Source of the DNA: Lachnospiraceae bacterium
Lineage (GTDB): Bacteria; Bacillota; Clostridia; Lachnospirales; Lachnospiraceae
Reading direction: 5' to 3'
Length of the DNA: 34,305 nucleotides
NCBI GenBank assembly: GCA_017550425.1
Contig: JAFZPG010000025.1
Coordinates: 1 to 34,305 of the forward strand
Position numbers and translations under genes: made by a program. A model generated the notes under the pieces. That model had not been told where the DNA came from. It made no database searches and was given only the letters and a program-made list of their open reading frames with translations. Positions 17,685-25,641 of this stretch are shown here, piece after piece. The stretch's first letter is position 1; each line of letters starts with the position of its first letter.

Positions 17685-18280
17685 GTATTGCCTTCAATAT
17701 AGCGACGTATTTCAGCAACAATGGTATCTCCAAGTATTTCCGGGCGAACTTTGTATATATTCTCTGCGTTGCTATCCCAAAAGCCTATGGTCGTAATCGG
17801 TTGTCCTTTTTCCCAAGTATAGGATATACACTTATTCCCCACCATGTCTTTATACGAACCTTCCTGACCTGAGTTTTGCCAAGAACCTGCATACTGTGTA
17901 CCAATATATATCATCGGTATCCTGTCCACATAAATACACTTTCTAATAAATTCTATCTCTTCCTGAGTAAGCATCAGTTTTCCCTCTCGATCAACTATAA
18001 CCATGAAAGGTTTGTTCTCAGATGGTTTGACCGTATCAGCATCAATTTGATCAACTTTTCTGCTTCTCATTTTGTACTCAAACGGGACATTCTCCCCTCG
18101 GATAAGAATATCCAGATTGCTTTCACGAACCAGTTTATATTCCCAAGCTAAACTTCCGATAACGTCCTCTTCGTTATCATCATGCGTCATCATGGGAATA
18201 ATGACAAACATAATCAGGGCAGTAAGTCCGCATAGCACTGTCATAGAAATCAGGGCAAATGTAGTTTTCTTATATTTCAT
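17681..18280 (-). CDS. Membrane-anchored extracytoplasmic protein of the ABC operon
   Basis: The product is 199 aa; the ATG at 18280 has GGAAGGGAG about 6 nt upstream. One N-terminal hydrophobic helix (about residues 8-30, [20 protein letters not shown]) should anchor it, with the rest outside. The cysteine in VLCGL does not sit in a good lipobox, so a transmembrane anchor is more likely than a lipoprotein. The soluble part has no motif I recognise. It starts 36 nt after the secreted-protein gene and its stop overlaps the ABC start by 4 nt, so it is translated with the transporter and may be an adaptor or sensor. The stretch is visibly AT-rich compared with flanking genes. Confidence 0.75.
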   Translation of the reverse strand: MKYKKTTFALISMTVLCGLTALIMFVIIPMMTHDDNEEDVIGSLAWEYKLVRESNLDILIRGENVPFEYKMRSRKVDQIDADTVKPSENKPFMVIVDREGKLMLTQEEIEFIRKCIYVDRIPMIYIGTQYAGSWQNSGQEGSYKDMVGNKCISYTWEKGQPITTIGFWDSNAENIYKVRPEILGDTIVAEIRRYIEGNT

Positions 18281-18316
18281 CTAATCTCCCTTCCTAACCA
18301 AACCCGAAAACAGAAC

Positions 18317-19114
18317 TCAATACGGGAAAGGCGGTATATATATAATACTGGTTCTAGCGGATGGCTTTCCGCTCAATTGATCGCTGGATTTTGAAGGTTC
18401 TCCGTCAAAAATATCAAACTCTGCCTCAATAAGCATTGATCGAGAATAACTGGCTCTCTGGGTTAAATACGTATAACTTGCTCTTTGAACTGAAGTATTA
18501 TATGCATATAGATCAAATATCTTCCAGTTTTCTTTTTTATCCCGTCGATTATATAAAAACTTGATGTCGACTGTCTGATCGGCAAATGAAGAACGATTTT
18601 GTATTTCAAGAGCGTTAACCGTGTACGATTGGCTTGATGTTATCGCCTTCGATCCAGAGAGAGAGGCCGAGTTACCTGAGGATGTGTTCCCGGCTGAATA
18701 TGAGGAAGATACACTTGTTCCATTTGAAACGGTCATGCTGCCTGCAACGGATAATGGACTAGCATCAGACAAGAGTTCTCCATATCTCGGGTTCAATGCG
18801 CGAACCCATATATCCTTGGAATATCCATATTTTTTTCCGACTCCTTTTCCCCGCATTGTTAAACGCATCATCACAGTATCTCGATTGTATGCAATTCCTC
18901 CTTCAAAAACAGGCTTTGTTAACCTGGCAAATCCGCAATCAATCGTGGCCTCACCCACAGTTATATACTTATAATTTACTTTGATCACTACTCGCGGCTT
19001 CCAACTAATTCTTGAATAATCAGATGTATCTACAGTGAAACCATACGCAGTACTGGATGGATCTGTTTGCCCAGCCTCTGTCTTTAATCCATAATTACCT
19101 ACAATCATCGCCAT
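18317..19114 (-). CDS. Secreted Ser/Gly-rich protein, 5' end apparently frameshifted
   Basis: The open frame from the ATG at 19114 encodes 265 aa. However, the same frame continues upstream without a start and encodes RKIIAVVCAMAMIVGNYG, a signal-peptide core. A strong AGGAGGG with an ATG at 19185 sits just upstream in a different frame, and a run of six A (19175-19180) separates them. One added A would give a single 288-codon protein with a normal signal peptide. The mature part has a Ser/Gly/Asn-rich stretch in the middle, many aromatic residues, and ends YIPPFPY. I recognise no family. It is the first gene of the operon with the anchored protein and the MacB-like transporter. Confidence 0.65.
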   Translation of the reverse strand: MAMIVGNYGLKTEAGQTDPSSTAYGFTVDTSDYSRISWKPRVVIKVNYKYITVGEATIDCGFARLTKPVFEGGIAYNRDTVMMRLTMRGKGVGKKYGYSKDIWVRALNPRYGELLSDASPLSVAGSMTVSNGTSVSSSYSAGNTSSGNSASLSGSKAITSSQSYTVNALEIQNRSSFADQTVDIKFLYNRRDKKENWKIFDLYAYNTSVQRASYTYLTQRASYSRSMLIEAEFDIFDGEPSKSSDQLSGKPSARTSIIYIPPFPY

Positions 19115-19174
19115 CGCGCAAACTACCGCAATTATTTTACGCAGTATACAGTGTTCCTTGCCCCTTGTACCTTG

Positions 19175-19185
19175 TTTTTTCGCAT
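19175..19185 (-). other. A6 run just after the ATG at 19185; frameshift or slippage site
   Basis: From the ATG at 19185 the reading frame stops after 17 codons. The next frame, entered by adding one A in the six-A run, joins the signal peptide and the rest of the secreted protein. This is the likely real start of that gene. Confidence 0.55.
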
Positions 19186-19248
19186 TTATCGTATCCCTCC
19201 TACATCATAATATGTTTCACGTTCTTTATTTCCTCATCGAACATCAAT

Positions 19249-19277
19249 ATTATACCGCATTTCGCAATATGTGTAAA
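19249..19277 (-). promoter_or_regulatory. Promoter of the secreted-protein / ABC operon
   Basis: On the minus strand a -35 TTTACA (19277-19272), 17-nt spacer and perfect -10 TATAAT (19254-19249). It lies about 60 nt before the ATG at 19185, which supports that ATG as the start. From 19278 to 19432 I see no gene, only AT-rich sequence. Confidence 0.75.
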
Positions 19278-19432
19278 GGAAATATTTTACTATTTTATTT
19301 GGAGATTGGCATTTTGGGCAGATTTATTTACCCATTGGTGATCGAATGAAGGCTGAAGGGTATGGTGTGTAAATGCAGACCGCTTAAACAGAGGAAAGGA
19401 CAGACCATAAATCTGATGGAGAGGGAGAACAG

Positions 19433-19468
19433 AAAAAAGACCGGAAGCCCTTGGCGAGTTTCCGGCCT
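19433..19468 (-). terminator. Terminator of the pfkA-cvpA operon
   Basis: On the minus strand AGGCCGGAAAC pairs with GCTTCCGGTCT (wobble allowed) and is followed by a run of T. It starts 4 nt after the cvpA stop. Confidence 0.8.
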
Positions 19469-19472
19469 CTTA

Positions 19473-20267
19473 TTATTTTACAAACTTCACGCCCATCAAC
19501 AACCGCATGAGCAGGTTATTGTTGTACATGGTTCCGAGGAGGTTATTGTCCATGATCATCTGCTGGCAGTCCGTAAAGAATTTTACGGTAGGGAAAGCGG
19601 AAACCAGGATGAAGAAGAACCAGAGGATCGCCACGCCGTAGATGAAACCGAGCAGGGCGCCCGCCAGATGGTTCAGGCCGTTGATGATCGGCAACATCGA
19701 CGCAAAATCCAACAGGTAGATCAGGATGTGCAGCGCGATCAAAAGGATCACGAACACGCTCACATAAACGACCGCGTCGATCACCATGTTCGTCGTGAAC
19801 TTCGTTAGGAAGGCCGGGAATTTGTCGACTCCGAGCTGCTCATAGGTTTCTTTGTTATTATGAGCTATGATATGCTTCGTGATGCGCTCGGGGAGAGGCA
19901 GGCTTTGGATCGCTTCGTTTTGCCGGGCAATGCTGTCCTCTCCCGGCATGAGTTTGATATTATCGTTCACAAAGGTCTCGATCCGTTTCTCGACGGAACG
20001 ACCGATGCCGGAGTCGGCAACTTTATCCGAGATGGGACCTCCGAGAAAATATGCGCCGATGAGAGCCAACATCAAAGCAAATGTGCTCAGAAGCATCCGG
20101 AAGAAGCCCACGGCAAAACCGATCACGGTCATGCCGGCCACCAGGATGATGGCGCTGATAAACACCCAGTTGACGCCGCCGGAAGATGCATTTTCCGCTG
20201 CCTGTGTCGCAGCTTCGGTGGCGGCCTCCGTGGTCACCTGGGAAGCCAGGAATATGGAATCTAACAT
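19473..20267 (-). CDS. CvpA-family membrane protein
   Basis: The product is 264 aa with the ATG at 20267; the ribosome binding site is weak (GGTGAT at 12 nt). A short Ala/Thr-rich N-terminus is followed by hydrophobic segments at about 33-55 and 60-75, a polar loop of about 80 residues, then two more hydrophobic stretches at 160-195 and 205-230. The pattern (VGFFRMLLSTFALMLALIGAYFLGG, later LNHLAGALLGFIYGVAI) matches the CvpA/colicin V production family, whose role is poorly defined. It is the last gene of the long minus-strand operon, 46 nt after the TPR protein, and is followed directly by a terminator. The longer central loop is unusual compared with the 160-180 aa E. coli protein. Confidence 0.8.
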   Translation of the reverse strand: MLDSIFLASQVTTEAATEAATQAAENASSGGVNWVFISAIILVAGMTVIGFAVGFFRMLLSTFALMLALIGAYFLGGPISDKVADSGIGRSVEKRIETFVNDNIKLMPGEDSIARQNEAIQSLPLPERITKHIIAHNNKETYEQLGVDKFPAFLTKFTTNMVIDAVVYVSVFVILLIALHILIYLLDFASMLPIINGLNHLAGALLGFIYGVAILWFFFILVSAFPTVKFFTDCQQMIMDNNLLGTMYNNNLLMRLLMGVKFVK

Positions 20268-20313
20268 AATAATTCAATCACCACTTTTCAAATTATAGAA
20301 ACGGATGGAGTAC

Positions 20314-23166
20314 TTAGAAATGTCTGGCTTTCAGGATCAGCCAGCCGTCCTTATTGAATTTGCGTCCGAAAGCGCTCGCAAAGAGGTTCTTTACCGTGAA
20401 CCGGTCGGCCTCGTGCTCGGCATCGTCCACGATCTCTTTGAGCAATGTCTCGAAGACGATCTCGTCGTGATCGAGACGATCCTGCAGATACTCTTTGATC
20501 AGGTACTCTGCATTCGGCGCGATGACGCACTCTAACGCCTCCGCGTATTCCTTCATAAACTCGAACCATTCGTCCGCGGTCTTCTCCTCGTACTCATAGC
20601 GAAGCACGAAGATCAGGCCCAGCTCCGGACGACGCGCAAACAGTTTGCGCAGGCCTTCGTCGGAGTCAATGATAACGACGATCGCGTTCTCGTAATGTTT
20701 GCGGAACTGCAGGAGCTCATTGACCAGTTCCTCTGACAACTTACCTGCATGCTCGATGACGAGAAGGACATTCTCCAGTCGGTCTTCCTGCACCAACAGT
20801 CCGTTTTCGTTGAGTTTCTCAGCGGTCGTGCGCGCCAGTCTGGACGGACGCTCGCTCTCCTTCGGCAGGCGCTTCAGAAGTTCGATCGCGTAAGCCAGTC
20901 CCTTCTGCTCGTTGTCACAGGTGATCGCGAAGCAAACCTCGTCAGACGCGGGATCCTTTACCTTCGCTTCGGTCTGGATCTCGCCGAGCTGACTGCGTAC
21001 CACCAAGCTGACCGGCGTTTCCGTGACTTCTTCGGCCACTGCTTCTGCCACGATCTCGGTTTCGTCGGAAACGTCCTCGATCGGGCCGCCGGACGGAGTC
21101 TCCTCCTGCTGTTGCTGTGCCTCGGTCTGCGCGATCAGTTCCTCGAGCGCCGCCTGCTCCATTACATTCTGATAGGTCACCTCAAAAGCAGCCTCGTCAA
21201 TGTCGCCCTCAAATACGTTTGTATAAGTCTCCTCGGGACCCGGCATCTCCGGTCCGGGGATATCCAGAAGTCCATCTCCCTGCTCCATCTCCTGAAGTTC
21301 GAGATTGCGGCTCAGGTTCTTCGAAACCTCCGCCAGAATGTCTTCGTCTTGTGCTTTATCAAAGTCGACCTCGGGCTCCTCCTGAAGTTCCTCGGCGTCC
21401 TTCACATAGGTCTCGTCAAAAACCTCCGCAGGCGCTTCCTCAGGGATCGGATCGATCTCAGCTACGTCCATGCCCTCGTAGTACTCATACTCCGCAGGAA
21501 AACTCTCGGATGCCGGCGTTTCCGCCTGCTCCGTTACGTTTTCGACTGCCTCGGCGACCTCTTCGGTCTGAGCTTCCACAGCCTCCTGCGTAGTTTCGGT
21601 CGTCGGCTCAGCCGACACCTCATCATGTTTGCGCACCATATTCAGGATCGCCTGCTTCTGGTCAGCCGTAAGGTAACCCGTGTCGCCTCTCTTTCTCTTG
21701 CGAGCCTGGTCAATGATGCTCTCGGTTACTTCTTCCGCCGCCTGTGCTGTCTCTTCGGCAACCTCGGCAACCTCCTCAGCGGCTTCCGCAACTTCTTCTA
21801 CCGCCTCAGCCACGTTCTCATCCGTCTCAGCGGCAACTTCCGCGGTTTCTTCGGTCGCTGTCTGAAGGGTCTCCTCCACAACTTCGGCTACTTCTTCCGC
21901 TACCTGTACTGCCTCTTCGGCCGCCTGTGCGGTCTCTTCCGCAACCTGCGCCGTTTCTTCCACCGCAGGCTTATCTTCATCGTAGACTACATTGACCTGC
22001 GTTTCGCGCACGAAATCGGTCAATGTCTCTTCGAGATCTCTGTCTTTCTTCTTTGCAGTCTCTTCCGGCTGTTTTTCCTCGATGATGCTGGTGATGTTCG
22101 ATGCGAGGCTCGACTGCGTGTCCTCCATCATCGTGATCAGTTTGTGCTCCTTAGCCTCCGGCGTATTCGTGGTCAGGATCTCTTCTTCCTTCAACGCGAT
22201 CTCAAGCAAACGTCTGCGACGCTCCTCGGCAGCTTCGTAAGCAGCCTGCTGCGCAGCCGCTCTGGCAGCCTCTTCGGCCGCAGCCTGCGCTTCTGCTTCT
22301 GCCTGCATTTCCGCCTCGGTTTTCGTGTTCGAAGCGTCCTCATCATATGCGACCGCCTGCATAGCATCGTCCGAAACCGGAAGCTGCGGGCGCCAGCCTT
22401 CTTTGGGCGTTTCTTCCTTCGGCGTATCCACGATGCCGAGTTTCTCCGCGCGCTTGCGTTCCTTCTCAAGCAGACGCTCCGTCGTCTCGCGCTCCTCTTC
22501 CTCCTGCTGAAGGCGCAGCGCCTCCTGCTCCTCATGGTATTTCTGCAGATACTCCTCGCGGTGGTCGTACTTCTCCTGCTGGAACTTATCGAGCGGCGCA
22601 TACTGCTGCTTCAGTTCCATCGCTGCGATAACATACTCACCGTTACAGAACAGGAAAATGATCTCGTCACACAGTTTTACACACTCCGAAACGCGGCCGG
22701 CCTCAGCGTACAGCTGCGCCAGGCGAAGCTTCCACTCCTCGCTCATCTCGGATGCGGTATATCTCTCCAACAGGGCAATGCGGCGCTCCACGGATACATT
22801 GCCCGCGGCCTCATCGACCTTATATCTCATCAAATAGTACTCGGTATCCCGCGGCGCCAGATCGTGGAATTCCTCGCAATACTCCGCAGCATTACGATAG
22901 TTTTTCGCCAAAATGGCAATGTCCACTAATCGCTTCAGGATCCTGCGACCCGGATGCGCATAATCATATGCCTGAAGCAAAAGATCGATCGCCTCATCAT
23001 ATTCGCCGCTCATTACGTAAAGCTCGGCAACTTCCGAAAGCAAACGGGGATTCTTTTCTTTTCCCCATTTCATCCCGTCCGCGATCTTTTTCGCCGTATC
23101 ATACTCTTTCAGCAGGATCAGTTTCCGAATCTGTTCGGTCTTGATCTCGTATTCGTATTTGTCCAC
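20314..23166 (-). CDS. TPR protein with acidic low-complexity centre and degenerate AAA+ domain
   Basis: The product is 950 aa; GTG start at 23166 with AGAGGTG 6 nt upstream. Residues 1-200 form helical TPR-like repeats (e.g. LLSEVAELYVMSGEYDEAIDLLLQAY). Residues 200-350 are a Glu/Arg/Ala-rich coiled-coil-like stretch, and 380-740 are very acidic with many VAEE/AAEE/ETAQ repeats. Residues about 755-930 follow the layout of CbxX/CfxQ/SpoVK AAA+ ATPases: a core strand (FAITCDNEQKGLAYAIELLKRL) where Walker A should be, NVLLVIEHAG where Walker B should be, and then IVVIIDSDEGLRKLFARRPELGLIF. The P-loop Gly-Lys-Thr and the Walker B Asp-Glu are missing, so it is probably a pseudo-ATPase. The role is unknown. 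It lies between recR and cvpA. Confidence 0.82.
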   Translation of the reverse strand: MDKYEYEIKTEQIRKLILLKEYDTAKKIADGMKWGKEKNPRLLSEVAELYVMSGEYDEAIDLLLQAYDYAHPGRRILKRLVDIAILAKNYRNAAEYCEEFHDLAPRDTEYYLMRYKVDEAAGNVSVERRIALLERYTASEMSEEWKLRLAQLYAEAGRVSECVKLCDEIIFLFCNGEYVIAAMELKQQYAPLDKFQQEKYDHREEYLQKYHEEQEALRLQQEEEERETTERLLEKERKRAEKLGIVDTPKEETPKEGWRPQLPVSDDAMQAVAYDEDASNTKTEAEMQAEAEAQAAAEEAARAAAQQAAYEAAEERRRRLLEIALKEEEILTTNTPEAKEHKLITMMEDTQSSLASNITSIIEEKQPEETAKKKDRDLEETLTDFVRETQVNVVYDEDKPAVEETAQVAEETAQAAEEAVQVAEEVAEVVEETLQTATEETAEVAAETDENVAEAVEEVAEAAEEVAEVAEETAQAAEEVTESIIDQARKRKRGDTGYLTADQKQAILNMVRKHDEVSAEPTTETTQEAVEAQTEEVAEAVENVTEQAETPASESFPAEYEYYEGMDVAEIDPIPEEAPAEVFDETYVKDAEELQEEPEVDFDKAQDEDILAEVSKNLSRNLELQEMEQGDGLLDIPGPEMPGPEETYTNVFEGDIDEAAFEVTYQNVMEQAALEELIAQTEAQQQQEETPSGGPIEDVSDETEIVAEAVAEEVTETPVSLVVRSQLGEIQTEAKVKDPASDEVCFAITCDNEQKGLAYAIELLKRLPKESERPSRLARTTAEKLNENGLLVQEDRLENVLLVIEHAGKLSEELVNELLQFRKHYENAIVVIIDSDEGLRKLFARRPELGLIFVLRYEYEEKTADEWFEFMKEYAEALECVIAPNAEYLIKEYLQDRLDHDEIVFETLLKEIVDDAEHEADRFTVKNLFASAFGRKFNKDGWLILKARHF

Positions 23167-23203
23167 AGTTACACCTCTTCAACCGGGAAGCGCCCCGGTA
23201 TCA

Positions 23204-23803
23204 TTACAGTTCCCGTCTTCCTTCCAGTGCCCGAAGCAAAGTCACTTCGTCAATGTATTCCAGGTCTCCGCCGACCGGCACGCCGCTCGCGATCCTGGTA
23301 CACCGCACATCCCCGACGGCGCGCACGTAGTTTTTCACCATCATCGCCGTCGCCTCACCCTCCACGCTGGAGTTCGTCGCCAGGATGACTTCCTTGACAC
23401 TGCCGTCCAAACGGGAAATGAGTTCCTTTAATTTTATATCATTCGGCCCGATATGTAAAGCGGGCGAGATCGCGCCGTGCAAAACGTGGTAAACACCGTT
23501 GTACTGGCCGACGCGCTCGTAAGCCACCATGTCCTGGGTCGACTCCACCACCATCACGGTGGAATGGTCCCGCTTCGGATTGCCGCAGATCGGGCACTCC
23601 TCGCGGTCCGTCAGACACAGGCAGGTCTTGCAATACCGAATGTTCTTCCGTGCCTCCATGATGGTCGAGGTAAGTTTCTCGACGCGGTCGACCGGAAGAT
23701 TGATCAGGTAGAACGCCATGCGCTGCGCGGACTTCTTACCGATGCCCGGCAGCCTCGACAGCTCGCTGATCAGATTCGTCAATTCCTCACTGAAATATTC
23801 CAC
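23204..23803 (-). CDS. recR: Recombination mediator RecR
   Basis: The product is 199 aa from the GTG at 23803, with GGGGAG 5 nt upstream and the usual RecR length; an ATG 18 nt earlier would overlap the preceding gene. RecR works with RecO/RecF to load RecA on gapped DNA. It has the helix-hairpin-helix LPGIGKKSAQRMAFYL (18-33), a four-Cys zinc site C58, C61, C70, C73, a Toprim segment VMVVESTQDMVAYE, and the conserved C-terminal GDLEYIDEVTLLRAL. It starts immediately after the PepV-like gene (3 nt) and its normal partner ybaB is one gene further upstream. Confidence 0.97.
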   Translation of the reverse strand: MEYFSEELTNLISELSRLPGIGKKSAQRMAFYLINLPVDRVEKLTSTIMEARKNIRYCKTCLCLTDREECPICGNPKRDHSTVMVVESTQDMVAYERVGQYNGVYHVLHGAISPALHIGPNDIKLKELISRLDGSVKEVILATNSSVEGEATAMMVKNYVRAVGDVRCTRIASGVPVGGDLEYIDEVTLLRALEGRREL

Positions 23804-23805
23804 AA

Positions 23806-25239
23806 TTACTCCCCGCCGCAAATGGCGTAGATCGCAAGCGCGAACGTCGCGCTGCCTTTTAGCAGGTCCTCCACCGCGATGTGTTCGTCATCGCCGTGCA
23901 TGTTCACCTCTTCTTCATCCTCAACGCAACCGAAGGCCACGCCGTTTTCGACCTCATGCACATAGGTGCCGCCGCCGATCGCCAGAGGCTTGCTGCCGCA
24001 GCGCCCGTAGACATACTCGTAGCATTCGATCAATGTCTTTACAAACCATGAGTCTCCCGGCACATAATGGGTCTCGGAGAAACGTTCCACATCAAGCGTG
24101 CATCCGAACGACCCGGCGAGCTTCTCGAGCACGCCGATAGTGTTCTCGCGCGTCGATCCGAGCGCCATACGGCTGTCGATCGTGAGCCGCATGCTGCCAT
24201 CCTTCAGATCCAGCATGTCAGGGCTGACGGTCGTCGGCCCGGTCACCTCGTGATCGCGCATAAGTCCCAGCGCGCTTCCCGCGTGATCCGCGTAGACCAA
24301 CACTTCGGAAAGCGCGAGCAGCGCCTTCGTTGCCGCATCGTCCGTCCCAGCCAATGCTTCCCGCACGCTACGTATCAGCTGCAGCATGGCAGTGAGTGCA
24401 TTCGCCCCGAGCTCGGGTGTCGACGCATGCGCGCTCTTTCCCTGCACGGTCACGCGCAGGCTGTCTGCAAACGTCTCGATCATGACGCGGACCGGCAGGT
24501 CCTGTGCCAGTTTTTTCGCGGCTGCGGCTAAAACCTCGCGGGATACATTCCGCACCCGCATCTGCGCCCGGTCCGGAATGATATTGAACTTCATACCGGA
24601 GTGCGCCTCAATGATGCAAGGCTTAGCATCCGACAGTTCCGCCGGACGGTCGCTTTTGCACACGAACGCGGCGACCAGATGGCCTTTTTCCACATTGACC
24701 GCCGGAAAACAGGAGTCCGGGGAGAATGTGTAAGGCGCCGCCGCCTCTTTTTTGTAATAATATTCAATATCCGAGCTTCCGCACTCCTCGTCGCACCCCA
24801 GGATGAGGCGGACGTTTTTCCGAAGGGGAACGCCCAGTTCTTTCAGCGCGCGCATGGCATAGAGCGCCGCCATCGCGGGGCCTTTGTCATCCGCCGTGCC
24901 GCGGCCGTAGAGCTTGCCGTCGCGTTCCACAGGCTCGAAGGGCGGCGTCACCGTAAATCCCGGAGTCGCCGGGACCACGTCCAGATGCGCCAAAATGTCG
25001 AGCCCGCGCAGGGCCTCCTGCATGTCAATGCTGCCCACGTAGTTTTCGTGGTTCTGCACCGCGAAACCGTAGTTCTCTGCCTTAGACAGCGCGAGCGCGA
25101 GCGCCTGCGCGGGGCCCTCGCCGTACGGCATGCCTTCTTTCGCCGGCATCTTCTCGCTGTTTATCCTGACCAGGTCGGATATATCGCGGATCATCTCCTC
25201 GCGATGCTCCGCCAGCCAGTTTTGGATCTTTTCTTTCAT
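23806..25239 (-). CDS. pepV: M20-family dipeptidase (PepV/Sapep type)
   Basis: The product is 477 aa; the ATG at 25239 shares a base with the ybaB stop (TGATG). It is a metal-dependent cytoplasmic dipeptidase that frees amino acids from dipeptides. M20 residues are visible: H85 with D87 (LAHLDVVP), the bridging Asp in GRGTADDKG (D117), the catalytic and metal glutamates E151-E152 (GCDEECGSSD), D175 (SPDSCFP) and a late His in GGGTYVHEVENG. Length and motifs fit PepV and the Staphylococcus Sapep. Its place between ybaB and recR is not the usual order, where those two are adjacent, but the tight overlaps on both sides show it belongs to the operon. Confidence 0.93.
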   Translation of the reverse strand: MKEKIQNWLAEHREEMIRDISDLVRINSEKMPAKEGMPYGEGPAQALALALSKAENYGFAVQNHENYVGSIDMQEALRGLDILAHLDVVPATPGFTVTPPFEPVERDGKLYGRGTADDKGPAMAALYAMRALKELGVPLRKNVRLILGCDEECGSSDIEYYYKKEAAAPYTFSPDSCFPAVNVEKGHLVAAFVCKSDRPAELSDAKPCIIEAHSGMKFNIIPDRAQMRVRNVSREVLAAAAKKLAQDLPVRVMIETFADSLRVTVQGKSAHASTPELGANALTAMLQLIRSVREALAGTDDAATKALLALSEVLVYADHAGSALGLMRDHEVTGPTTVSPDMLDLKDGSMRLTIDSRMALGSTRENTIGVLEKLAGSFGCTLDVERFSETHYVPGDSWFVKTLIECYEYVYGRCGSKPLAIGGGTYVHEVENGVAFGCVEDEEEVNMHGDDEHIAVEDLLKGSATFALAIYAICGGE

Positions 25240-25610
25240 CAGAACAGTCCGCTTAAGCCTCCCAGGCCGCCCATGTTGCCGCCGAAGCCGCCGGCCAGTT
25301 TGTTGATGTTCTCCTGGTTCTCGTCTTCCATCTTACGCAGTGCCTCATTGGCCGCTGCAACGATGAGATCCTGCAGCATCTCGATATCATCGGGATCTAC
25401 AACTTCCGGAGCGAGCGTTACGGATACGACTTCTTTCTTTCCGTTGATAACGACCTTAACAGCGCCGCCGCCGGCTGCTGCCTCGAACTCCTTCTTCTCG
25501 AACTCTTCCTGCTGCTCCTCCATCTGTCTCTGCATGCGCTGTGCCTGCTTCATCAGATTATTCATGTTGGACGGCATCATACCGCCGCCGTAACCGCCTT
25601 TTTTAGCCAT
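25239..25610 (-). CDS. ybaB: YbaB/EbfC nucleoid-associated protein
   Basis: The product is 123 aa from the ATG at 25610, with AGGAGG 6 nt upstream. YbaB/EbfC proteins are small DNA-binding dimers usually encoded between dnaX and recR. The core is present: [20 protein letters not shown], the short [19 protein letters not shown] strands, and the [16 protein letters not shown] helix. Both ends carry Gly/Met-rich tails ([14 protein letters not shown] and [13 protein letters not shown]), a common feature of clostridial members. It follows dnaX by 31 nt and overlaps the PepV start by one base. Confidence 0.96.
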   Translation of the reverse strand: MAKKGGYGGGMMPSNMNNLMKQAQRMQRQMEEQQEEFEKKEFEAAAGGGAVKVVINGKKEVVSVTLAPEVVDPDDIEMLQDLIVAAANEALRKMEDENQENINKLAGGFGGNMGGLGGLSGLF

Positions 25611-25641
25611 AATAAGCCTCCTGAAATGTTTGTTATATGAT

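Noticed and set aside
17681-18280. Lipoprotein signal in the anchored protein
   Set aside because: The single Cys in VLCGL lies in the middle of the hydrophobic helix and lacks a proper lipobox.
20749-22929. 726-codon Leu/Arg-rich open frame on the plus strand opposite the TPR protein
   Set aside because: It reflects the Glu/Ala low-complexity coding of the opposite strand, not a separate protein.
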